Shown here: positions 23,091 to 35,200 of the stretch, in pieces
Layout: each line of letters starts with the position of its first letter
Numbering within the stretch: position 1 is the first letter of the stretch
Assembly: GCA_038049695.1 (NCBI GenBank)
Contig: CP142453.1
Location: forward strand, 15,442,001-15,506,000
Source of the DNA: Cinnamomum chago
Taxonomy: Eukaryota > Streptophyta > Magnoliopsida > Laurales > Lauraceae
Reading direction: 5' to 3'
DNA: 64,000 nt
The notes under the pieces: generated by a model
The model's database searches: none
What the model was told of the DNA's origin: nothing
The model's input: only the letters and a program-made list of their open reading frames with translations
Program-made: the position numbers and the translations under genes

Positions 23091-23699
23091 GTTAGCAAAA
23101 GGACTCAAGAACAACTCATACTCTCATAACTCCAATTGTTGAAGGGCTCTCCTAAATTGAATTCCCAAAGATACATTGTTCCCCTCAAACATGGCAATCT
23201 TTAACATAAGACTCTTCATTACACAAGCCTCCTTAGTTTTATAGTCGTGCTTTAAATGTTGTTATGTTCCCTTATTGAGTTCCGCTTTGGCAAATAGCAA
23301 TCCATTTGTGTCCTATTTAATATATTCTCAAACATAACAAGATAATGTTCTTTCTTGCTAATGATGTAATAGCTACTACAAAATCCCCCCATTTCATTCT
23401 TTTCCCCAAACCATACCCCACTTCTGTGAAAATATCTCCCAATAATTAAAGTATCTCCAATAGGTATATCTTGTACAAACTCACTGTTCGAGCTTCAAAT
23501 TTTACTGAAATCTTCAAATGACACACCAAACTCCAAGTACATGCTAAAAAGAAACAACGAAGATAAGATTTTTCTTCCCCCAACAAAGAAATTTTTTCAG
23601 TCTAAAAATACAAAACCAAAATACAGAGAATAGTGGTATAATAGTACCATAACAACAGCACAACAGAACACAATAATAGCCAGCCCACTACAAAATTAG

Positions 23700-24480
23700 A
23701 CTAAAGGTCTCACACATTAAGAAAGCCTATCTAATCCTCGTTTCACTAAAGTATTGGCTACCTCAATTGCCTCTCTAGAAATGCCGAATTTTAGGATACA
23801 TCTGTGCAGAGGAGTTTCCGCAGAAGTGGAATGGGAGTTTCGATTCCGTATGAAAGATAGACTTGTTCGATGCAATTCAAATCACTATGAAAAATGGCTG
23901 AAATCTCTCTGGCTTTTCTCTCTAGCATGGAAAGTACAGTTAGCGGAATCACATCAACTAGTCCTTAAATTCAAGCAAGGAACATCAAAACCATTGACTT
24001 CATTTAGAAGAAGTCGTATTTCCAAGTGTCCCTTCGTTTGACAAGCCGAACTAATAGCTATAAAAAAAAAAAAAAAAAAAAAAAGTTTCCACTACAAGAG
24101 GGCCTGAGAAAGAGTGCATAAACATCTTTAATGCTCTTCTTGGTGGCCCAGATTTCAGCTTCATTGGAGACGATAACTCCAAGGAGATGAGAAAGAAACC
24201 AACATTCCCCATAACGCATCACCATCGACACCACCAATTCTGACCGGGCTATATGTTCCACCCAGCTACCCCATCCAAGTTAATTTAATAAGTGAGCTTG
24301 ACAAAAGAGAGGTCAATCAATATTCTTTCTATTCTAGCTTTTTCCACCACCAAATCCCGTGCAAGCTTCCCATCTAACATAAAATTGCTAATGTTTAACT
24401 CTGTCAACTCTTTTGAAAGCATTGTCCACTTGCCAATCTTGAGCTTATGACATCATTCAATTATTTCTCTTAGGAGTTAG
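23700..24480 (-). mobile_element. L1-type LINE remnant, RNase H (RVT_3) domain
   Basis: Pieces in different frames read KLNLDG, LLGVIVSNEAEIWATKKSIK and ISREAIEVANTLVKRGLD, the start, middle and end of the plant LINE RNase H domain (KLN.DGS ... SNEAE..A ... REAN..AD.LAKRG). It is badly decayed and interrupted by an A run at 24061-24084. Confidence 0.55.
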
Positions 24481-25290
24481 AGGGGCCCGTCAAAGGGCCA
24501 AGCCGGGCCAAGCCTAGGGTTGTCCTTAGCCTACCCTCAATATATGCAGGCCTACAAGGCTAGGCCCGGGTGAGCCAAAGCCCTCGAAGGGCCTGCTCTA
24601 CTCAAGCCCTTATCCTAACCTTGAGGGCTAGGGCTAGGTTAGGGCAGGGAAGAGGGCCTGAAAAAAAAAAAAAAAAAAAAAACAACCAAATTTTAATATT
24701 TTTTCTACAGTGCCATCAAGCATCGATAGAGTGCCATACAATTATAGTTGACACTGCCCAAACTTAGAAAACAAAGAACACAAAGGTGTAGACCTACCAA
24801 TAAAGAAATGCACTGAGACTTTCAAAAAATGCGAAGAGATTGATACATATATAAAATTTAAAAATAGCCCTATTGCCACATTTAGATATCCAGAGCAAAA
24901 TTAAAAATTTCAAACTTTTTGGAGACTGTAGTTGAAAAAACTAAAGAATAAAATAAAGATCAACATTTATTGGCACCATAGATGTTAAAAATTTAGAAAA
25001 TAAAAACATTGGAAATCATTGTTGATTACAATTATTGGTTCTTTCCTATTATTTTTTATTTTTTGTTTTTCACCACTATCAATAATATTACCACTGTCTA
25101 CCCTTATCCCCATTTTCTTACAATTATTCGACTGTTATCAGGGTTTTTTAGGCTATTTATATATATATACATATTAAAAAATAAAAAAAATACAAGGGTT
25201 GGGCCAGGTCTGGTACTATCCTATCCAAGCCTGGCCCTCAAATTAGAAGGCCTGCAAAATTCGGTCCAAGCCTGGAAGATCCTTTTAAAA
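24481..25290. repeat. GGGCC-rich repeat with internal A-rich interior
   Basis: Both ends are rich in GGCCTG/AAGCC motifs (24486-24660 and 25196-25280) around an AT-rich middle that holds an A run at 24661-24682. This resembles the non-autonomous hAT-like repeat at 2159-2672, but clear terminal repeats were not found. Confidence 0.35.
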
Positions 25291-25362
25291 AATATCTGGA
25301 GAGAGAGGAATTGGAGGTGAGATTGGGAAGCCCAGAGAATATATCATCAACCGGGCCCATCG

Positions 25363-25560
25363 GATTGATGATGTGTAAAATTGAGGGACCATTTGTTGGA
25401 ATGGAATTGAAGAAATAAAGGTGAATATTCATAAATGACTGTCAAATAATTTGCCCATTAAGATTGATGATGTGTAAAATTGAAGGACCATTTGTTGGAA
25501 TGGAATTGAAGAAATAAAGGTGAATATTCATAAATGGCTGTCAAATAATTTGTCCTTTAA
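25363..25560. repeat. 99-bp tandem duplication
   Basis: Two head-to-tail units starting GATTGATGATGTGTAAAATT, differing at only a few positions. Confidence 0.9.
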
Positions 25561-26085
25561 TGGAAATTGAATTATCGCTATAAGCTGATAGTTATAGTGT
25601 ATAAGGGTACGTCACGAATTATTGATGGCATAATGCTAATATAATGATTATGATCAGTAATGAAATTGGTTCTTTACTTCTTTTGCATTAAACCTAATTT
25701 ACTGTTAATGTTTCTTGAAAGCCTTTCTTGGTTTTTAACCTCATGCCCCCCTATTGAGAGGGAATGCCTATCTGGGTAGAAACCAAAAGGAGAAGCTCAG
25801 ATCAATTGATGATGATTGACAAACATATGGCTGATCTAAACCGCGCCATATCACTGTTCCTTGTGAATTAATTTGCACTGGGAAAGATTTCGCGCTAATT
25901 GGTGTTGTGCCAAAAGTAGTACACAAGAATAATGACATTTTCATCTACATTATTCCAGATTTAATAGTCAAATAGTACAACTCGTAAAGAGGATTTGATA
26001 TTGATAGGAAATGATAATTGATGAAATCATTTCAGTTTTATCTCTCCTCAAAGATCCAAAGTTCCAAGTTTAGGTGCTACGGCTT

Positions 26086-26243
26086 TCATATGCCATTTTT
26101 AGGTTTGTTCACTGCTGCCCGAGAAAAGTTGGCATTGTAGTCTGCAATCCATCCTTCCATGATTTTCTTTTCCATATTCCGTTGCGAGACTAACCAGTCA
26201 GGGTCATTCGGCAATGCAGACATTAAATCCAAACAATGGGCTC
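26086..26243 (-). CDS. PRCP-like gene copy B, exon 9 (terminal)
   Basis: Acceptor ATTCAG, then [19 protein letters not shown] with catalytic His457, and a C-terminus ending in NKPKNGI and TGA. No clear AATAAA follows within about 150 bp. Confidence 0.93.
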
Positions 26244-29200
26244 CTGAATAGTTTAGTATGAAATTTGATGTCAATTTATATGCTGAGTAACTCTAGTGTG
26301 TTAATAATCCAAGTAGCAACATTCATACCTTGGGTTGTGTATATGGCTACAACGCTGTCAGATATATTCTGAAGCACTCTGCAATCGCAATAGTCAATCA
26401 TTAAATATTTCTCAATAGAATCAAAACCGGCGAAGGATTTGCTCAATAAAAGTAGTCCTACCCTCCAGAACTGTAAGGGTCTCTGAGTCCGTTGGAGAAT
26501 ATAATGTTGCTTGCAAACCGTTTTAGTACTGATTTTATATCCTGCGTTGTTCAGTAAGATTTAATAGTAAGTTCATAGAAGAGACCAATTCCTTTTCTAG
26601 GAATCAGAGAACTCATTGTAATGACAGATAAACCACACTACCAAAAATGTTGATCAGTCTGTAACTAAACAAGATGGATATCATACAGCCCAGGGAATAG
26701 GAAGAAAACAATATTTTCAAAAATATGCATTTTTTCTTCTTCCTTTTTTACCCTTCTATTAGCAAAATGGGGGCATGCATTGGCATTCTATATGAACACA
26801 TGCGGAAGTGTGAAAACAAGTTTGTGCTTTCCTGTCCAAAAATAGAAGTTATCAATGTAACACATATTTTCTTAAAATTACCAGTCTGTTGAAGCAAGTT
26901 ACAAAGGATTTGGTATTTATAAGTTTGAAAGGACATCATACAGTTGGGGTGTATTCCTTGTCCACCACTAACTTTTAGCACATACTTATATGATGTATAG
27001 TTCATAGAAAATGTGTTGCATTCCTTATTTACTTCTTTTTTTTTTTTTTGCTTAACGGGTTCATTCTTCTTCTACATGTCATCATTTTTAACAGTAATTT
27101 TACATCATGTTTAGTCCATGCATAACTGTTTAGTCGGTTTGTTTTAGCCACTTCTTATTTTGAAAATTACTTCCTCAAATCGAAAATGTTGGAAGTACTG
27201 AAAATCTTGAATGGCTGTGTTCTTTAAAGTATCTTAGATGTAAATACTATAATATATACCTTCCTCTCTGTGTGAATACATATATGCATGTGTGTTCGAG
27301 ATTATCAGGGATGGTAGGCCATCCCCAAGCAAGGAATAGCTTGTTAGGTGGGCATGGATGGTAGGCCATCACCTGCCCATATTGACTTGCTCAAGAGAAA
27401 ATTCTCTCCCACTTAAATACCTTGGTCCATGGATTTTGGTTAATGATTTCTGAATAGTTATGATAAGGGATGTCTCGGTGAAATGTCCAGGACAACGTAT
27501 GGAGCCCACTTAGATGGATAGTCCAATCAAGAAGGTAGGGGAGATGGAAATGCCCTCTTTATGGATGATGAGACTGCAACAAATCTAAGGACCTAGATTT
27601 TTAATGATTTTTTTCCATTTTTGTGCACTCTTTTTCATCAATCCAATGGAGAATACAATTCCAACTAAGCAGGACTAGTGCCAATTCAAGAAGTGGGGGG
27701 TGGGGGATAGTAAGTGCAAGGAGGGTGTATGTATTAGAGATGGGCTGCACTGGAAAGTGTACATGCATTGTTCATGAGGGACATCCCTCAGCAAAAGAAA
27801 AAAGCCCTGATTATGTTATATTGGCAATCTTTATGTGTGAAGTGATCACTGATAAAAAAAAAATGTGTCAAATGTCCTTCCATTATCTAAATGAAGTAAT
27901 TAACACCGAACCAAAGTTTGTTTTTTTAAAAAAAGAAAGAAATGATCCAGAGCACAACTAAATCATCACATTCAAACATTTAGCATTTTTCCATTATTTC
28001 TTATTTTCTAATTTTTGGACTTTTGTAATTTTTAGACCCCGCATGAGGCACCAGATTTCTTTTCTTTGAAGTTTTAAAAATGAAATCCTATCTTGAGCAC
28101 TTTCATCTTCAGCTGTCATACTCATGTTCCATTTAGTTTGACATTAAAAAAATCCAGCAAATTTTTTTATTTTAATATTGAACCATCTGTCATTCCAAAA
28201 AGTAATACCTTGCAATCTGCAGTTAATCACTTATACGATAATAAAATGAACATTTCATTCAATTCATAAAAGTAAAACATGAAGATACGTTTTAATTTTA
28301 TTTAAATAAGAGTTCTACACTTGAATAGAACAGTCAAATCCTACACAAGAAAAGATGAGTTACATCACCAACCAAGGCAACCATCTGTTAGTATCTATTG
28401 GTTCAACAAATTGAGAGTAACAAAGATGGTCCTATGGACTTCCAATCTACCATGTATGGGGGAATATAATTTCCAGTGACTATTAGTGTATCATAGGTAA
28501 ATTAGATTAGTGCAAATCCTTAGATCGAGATTATAACCTTTCAAAGGAGAGATTGTAGGGGATGGTGATTGATCTGTGATAACTCACCTTGTAAAATAAA
28601 TTTAAGGGACCTATCTCAATGAAGGGCACCAAAATTCATCTCCATTACCTGTTCTCCTCCTTTGCAATTGCTTGATTTGTCAATGACATCCCTTTGTCTG
28701 TCTTTTATAATGTTCAAGGTGTACATGTGGCAGATTATAGAGGTTTGCCTCAGATGCATTTGTTTCACAGAATCTTTAACTGATGATGATTATGCTGATG
28801 GTGATGATGATGAGTAATCAAAATAGAGAAAGATGATGATGAGTAATAAAATTAGAGAAAGGAGCCCGGGTTTGTGAGAAGCTCACATGTCCGCCAAATT
28901 CTGTTGTTATCCAATGAGGCCTAGGAATGACACCAAATGCACCCTTGCACTCATCGCTAAAAGCTGTCAGATTAAACGGTGATCCCTGGAACATTGTATC
29001 ATTACTACCACGGCCAATGGGCATTACGATTTCGGAACATGTCTGAATCAAAAGTCAACATTTGTTAGAAGATTGTTTATGCAAAAATAAACATAAACTG
29101 CAACTTTTAGAGAATGGATAATGGTTGGTATGTGTTAGGAAATATAGTTACATGTTAGGAAATAAAAACTCTATTTCCTAGTAAGTCATCACTCATAACA

Positions 29201-32200
29201 TGGAAGATATATACTATCCTACTAGCACCGTTCACCTAATGGGTGCCTTCATGAAGATGACGTAGCTGAAATAATTGCCTCAGTTCAAACAATCTCAACA
29301 ACGTGACGTGTAGGCTACACATGGATGCTAAAATCCAAAGATCAATCAGCACCGCATTCAATAGGCAAAAGTCTGGTCAAATATCTAAGAATGTCTGAAC
29401 ACTGTGATTTTTTGAAGTATGGCTTCTCCATTTTGAGTGAAATGATTCAATTCTTGTGCATAGCCAATTCTAGATTGAATATATACATTTCATTTTTCAT
29501 AAACATAAACTTCCAGTTTTGCAAACTGTATTTAGTAGATAATATTGACACTAAAGATCTTTTAGAAATTTCTGAATAAAATTTAGTTCACAAATGCTCA
29601 TTTATGCATTAGATCACTTGGTTTAAAAGAATCAATGTGGCTCATAAAATAACTATTTGGATTTAAGTGAGTTTGGATGTTTGAAAGTTAGAGATGTGAT
29701 ATGAAGTTGAAATAGAGCAAAATGAAGTGCATACTAGTCCCACCTGAACAATTGACTTCAAACATAAACTATAAATTTAAGTATTATGACTTCGAGAGAC
29801 AACCAACATGTGATTGGTAATATATTAAATAATTCACTTCTAATTTTATCATCATTGTCGTAGTCAAAGCTTTATCCCAACTATGTTGGAGTCAGCTACA
29901 TGAATTCTGCTTCAACATTCCAATTCAGCTTGAGCTAGATTTTTGGATTGGTTACCCTTCTTCAAATCTATCGTAACTACATCCATCCATGTCCTCTTTA
30001 GCTTTACCCTTTTTTCCTCGAAGGGCCATTAACCTAGATAAAAACAATTCTCCTAATTAACATTGTTGCTGGCCTACGTTGAACATGTCCAAACCATCTC
30101 AAACGAGTCTCTTAATTTGATGCTACCCTTAAATGCTACCAAATCTGCTCATTTCTAATTCTATCTTTCCAAGTTCTACAATATCCATCTTAGCATTCTG
30201 ATGTGGAATAGGGGATCCATGCAGAGCGGGCAAGGGAACATATAGTTGAATGGGGGATGGTCAGATCTCATGACTGAAGTGAATAGGCCTCACGCCATAC
30301 CTTTCACAGGAAAGGGAAAAGAGAGCAGAAAGCACTCGAGACATTCTTTCATTAATCAAAGTCTAAAGAGCCAAAGAGGCTTACAATGCTTTAAATAGGA
30401 AAAAATATTACTGTAAAGCTAATCCCAATCATCTAAACATTCATACGGTTGAGATCAAAGCATCTTAACTTAAATAAAAAAAAACATTAAAGCAACTCTA
30501 AATAAAATAAGATAAAACATGAATTGAATGGGCTGGGCGCAGACCAGTCATGGGCCTGTCCTGCATCACTGGTACATGTCTGGATAATTCGCTTTTAATT
30601 TGTTGTACTTATAGCACAACTAAGTCCATTTTGCATCCAAAGTTCATACACACTTATTTGTTTAATGTCATTGTGGAAACATGATGCAAACCACGCTCAA
30701 AAAGAGTATGAGCTACAAATGAAAAGGGCTGCTGCAGCTTATCAAACTACTACACTTAATCACTTCAATCATTAGCAATAAAACAAACAAAAAATCAGAA
30801 AGAAAAAAAAAAAAAAAAAGAAGAGCACAAATAAGCTTCAATATAAATGAAGAGACTCCCCAGTAGCCCATGCTCCAACTAGGATAAAAGGGAAAAAGAA
30901 AAAAAAAAGAAAAAAAAAAAAGGAAAAAGAAGAGAAGCAAGCAAAACACGCCCCAAAAGGGGTTTGTGCAAGTTGCAATGGAAGAAATCAAGTCTGAAGT
31001 GGTTGACTGGTTCAATGTTATCAAATACATATGTTTTGTACAAAGAGAATCCCTGAAATTAATCTAAGATGTTTCAATTGGGAAAAAAAGATCCATTGAA
31101 TACAAATGTTTCAATGGGAAGAAAATCCAGCCTGAAGTGGTTGATTGGTTGGATGTTATCAAATATACTTTTTTTTTTCAATGATAATGTTATCAAATAT
31201 ACAAGCCAAGAGCTAGCCCTGAAATCAATATATATAGGATGTAACATTGTTGAGATGTTCTGATCTTTCTCTTTTTTACTTTTTTTTTTTAAATATTCAA
31301 AATTGTTCTAGTCTCAGCCATACATAATATAATTAAAAGTATAAAGACTGACATGCCCTTGTAACTAAAGTTGTAGCTTATTTAACTAAATGAATAACTC
31401 AAGAAATAAAGCAAATAAACCAAGAGAATCAACAAATAACCAAGAGAAGTTTAGGTTTGGATGGCCCAACCTACATGACTGCAAAGGACAACTTATATGG
31501 TCCAAAGGACACTCAAGCATGGACCATTGGTAATGCAAACCCTTTTGGAGAGGGTTGGATCAGTTCCAATCAAGCCCTCACCAAAAGCATTTGCATCAAT
31601 TGGTCCCCAATATGGCTCCACTTCAGCTATGTGTTGTTGGTAAAGTAAAGCCCCACATCCCACATTGCCTAAGTAATGCCTTTGGCAACGCTTCATATAT
31701 ACCTGTATGGGCCTTTCACCTATGAACTTAAGCTTATGGGTCGGTACATGGTTTCTTCCATGGTATCTGAGCAGGTTCCGATCCCATCATTCTTGTGTAG
31801 CCCACGTGGCAGGCCCGTCCATGAAATCTATTGGGCCTTGCACATGGGGGGAGTGTAGGTAACGTAAAGCCCCACATCCCACATCGCCTAAGTAATGCCT
31901 TTGGCAAGGCTTCATATATATACCTGTTTTTGTTTGGGCCTTTTACCTATGAGCTTAAGCTTATGGGTCGGTACAGGGTTTCTTATAGCACCGTTCATGG
32001 GCCATGGGCATATTACGGTAGTCTTTGACCAGAATTGATATCTGTAAGTCATCTTCCCCTCTGCACAGTCAAACCTGCACATCTATGCTTCTAATATTGC
32101 TGTCACAAGATTTTATGCACTACTAAATCCGCATCAAGTCATGGCACTCATTCAAACCATACAAAGGGATAATACTGCATTGAATTGTGTGAAGCTCTCA

Positions 32201-35200
32201 TGGAAATGAGAAATGCTGATGCAGGAAAAAAAAGGATGCTGTGAGAAAAACAATGGAATGTATTAATAAAGGAAAATAATTCAATCTCATTTTGAATAAT
32301 GTTATCATGTGGCTCACATTTATTAATCAGATGGACAATAAATCAAACTGATTTAGGTGTTCATTCAGCCCAACTTACTCTCCAAAATTACAATGATCTA
32401 AAAAACTGAATACGTAATCGAATGTTATTAAATGGAAGAACAAAATTTGTAAAAATGAAATGTCCAACGTTGATAAGAACTTTCCATAATTTTTTGAACC
32501 GCCTTAATTTACCCTTGGCACTTTAAATCACTTTAATCAGGCAATAGCTAGAGTACGACTCTGTCTCCAAAATGAATAGTTATAAAACGAAAGGCTAACA
32601 ATTGAATGGTTTACTATTTGTTTGAACAGGGTAAAGTTAGCTTGATAGACATAAGTGGGCTGGATCATGAATAATATAAATGTATGAAGAAACTCACCAT
32701 GTGTTCGTTCAAAATGAGAATGAAACTGCACTGGAACTAGATCATTTTATATTCATTGAAGAAGATTAAATTTCCATTTTAAATTTACCTGCCATCTCCA
32801 CCCATCTAATGTTTCAGAGGAAAAAGTGGATTGATTTGTACTATAGCATGAATGATTCCCTTTAATAGCAACAACAGCAGCAAATATCTTGTCCAGAACA
32901 TCAGATTCTTGAGGTGCTCCATCAATGGCGTGACAAATCTTACTGACTGGATACCTTGGGTGATTATCATACTGGGCTGAATCAACGAACATATCTTCTA
33001 AATAATCCTTCAGCTCTTGAGCATTCTTCAGGAGGCTAACAAAAATTAGACAAAAGGGAAACATGCAACATTTTAGAGTGTTATCCATGAAAGCAGTAAC
33101 AGTTATAAATTGTTTAATGCTACCTGCAAGTTCGAAATTTATTGCTAAGCGCTGTGAGGCCATTGGGTTGGGAGGCGTTTTGGTCTATTTCGAACCATAA
33201 CTGTCTTATTGTGTTGTAGCAACTCTGGCTCATCTCCTACATCCAAAACAAAGATGACTTTTTCAGAATCTCAAAATAGCTATTCCATTCATTTTGACAA
33301 CCACCACACGTGCAGTTACAACTTCTGTTTTTACTGCTATAGTCATATACATTTTTTTTTTTTTACTTAATGTGGTTTTAGTCCCAACTCCCACGTCAAC
33401 ATGGAGGTGGGTGTGCAGATTTTCCTCGCCACATAAGAGGCTCCTAAACCCCAGCTTCCTCCTAGATATTAGGAATGCTATGTGAGCCTTTTGCAATCTC
33501 CTTCTTTATAGATGCAATATTCTCATTAAGCCAATTCATTTAAATCAGAAAAAAGAAAAACCTATAAATTCCATTAATTCAGCAAAAGGCTCACAACAGG
33601 TTGCAGAGAAAATTAATTTGACAGGTTTTGGAGGCAAAAGAAATGTATGACAAATGGTTATAATAAGATTACATAAAACATGTATGAAGGTGCAAAAAGA
33701 TGTAACATTCCTATAGTACTGTGGACCATAGTATCTACTAAATCTTTTTAATATCAATCCTCTGTGATCTAAGATAATCAGAGATTACTGTCATAATCTA
33801 GGATAGCCAAGGTTGGTCACACTGGTCCACTTTTAATGTAGTAGTTACAGAAACAGGTCTAAGAACAGTGATGAGTGTAAGAGCTGTGAAATGATTTTTT
33901 TCCCCTTTCCCTTTCCATTTTTTTATTTTTATGAAGAAGCAGCAATAAATTTATCAATCGAGAGAATTGTACCAATGGGGATGAGATGCCATTCGGTTAA
34001 CAGTTGGTACAGACAAAGAAGCTATACAACCAAATGTCTAGGAAACAAAAGCTCTACCTAGCTCTACCTACTCTGCATTGTCAGGAAAAGGTTATAGTAG
34101 ATGGAGTGAATCAAAAAATAACCACAAGAATGATGCAAAAATGAAAACGTGAATGCTCCAACAATCAATATAACAAAACTTGCAGTTATCAGAAAGAGAT
34201 CTCTTAATGCTTTCCATCTCACCGATCCCAAGCCAGCTAAGCTAGTCTAGATCACATCACATAGACAAGAAGATGCACACCTCAATCTTCTCAATCAAGT
34301 ATGAGAATTGGAAGGCATCTCTAAAATTCTATTACATGGCTCCAGTAATATGGCACATGAAACTAAGTGAGCAACAATGATAGGATTTTCATGATATGGT
34401 TGTGATCTCACTTAAAGGAGTGGGACTGCAGACTAGTCATAAATTTCAATTCACTTCAGGCGACTCGGTCAAATCTATTCGTTCTGGCCAATGGATCAAA
34501 TCAAAATTCGTTCTAGCCAATGGATTGAAATGGAAACCAAACAAAAAATTCAGTCCTGTTCGTACGAAATCCCCGATTTGGTTCCAAATTCAGAAAATTT
34601 GACCAAACGTGTTAAACTTTCAGATTTATGCGGAAATTTGACAAAGGCAAGGATTTTTCCTTTTCTCTCTTTTTTCTTTTCCAAAGTTTATGACCAATAT
34701 GTCCTCCATTATGGCTGAGTATGCATATTTTTTAAAAATCTTTTTCACTAAGTAGGGGCTCTTAGCTCTATTAGGGCCTTTTAAGCAGGAAGTATTTTCC
34801 TCCTTTAGGCCACTTCTTTGTTCTATTTCTTCATTTGGTTCCTCTCATCCTGCACAGCTTCTTGGAGGATTTTTACAAAGGGAGATAGAAGGAAAGAACC
34901 AAAATGTCATTGTGGGCCACAGAAATGATTTGTTGAGTAAGACGATCGAGCAGTTTGACAATTAAGAGATGCTTTCAGTAAAGAAAATGGCATCGTTAAA
35001 CTACCCAAGGTTGGAATATCATGGCTTGTCCAAACAAAACCATACAAAAGAATGTTTACGTGGTAATTTTAATAATATGAAGTGTTCATTAAAATTTAAA
35101 AGGAGTCACAACGAGTTTAGACCGATAAATCTTCTTTTGTGATCAAAATGCTGTTATGTACAAACCTTAAGTTAGGTTCATTTTGATTGATATTGACCTA

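Noticed and set aside
31457-32030. A CRISPR-like or satellite array because of the repeated AAAGCCCCACATCCCAC phrase
   Set aside because: Only two copies, with primer site and polypurine tract between; a TRIM explains it. No CRISPR array is expected or seen in this plant DNA.
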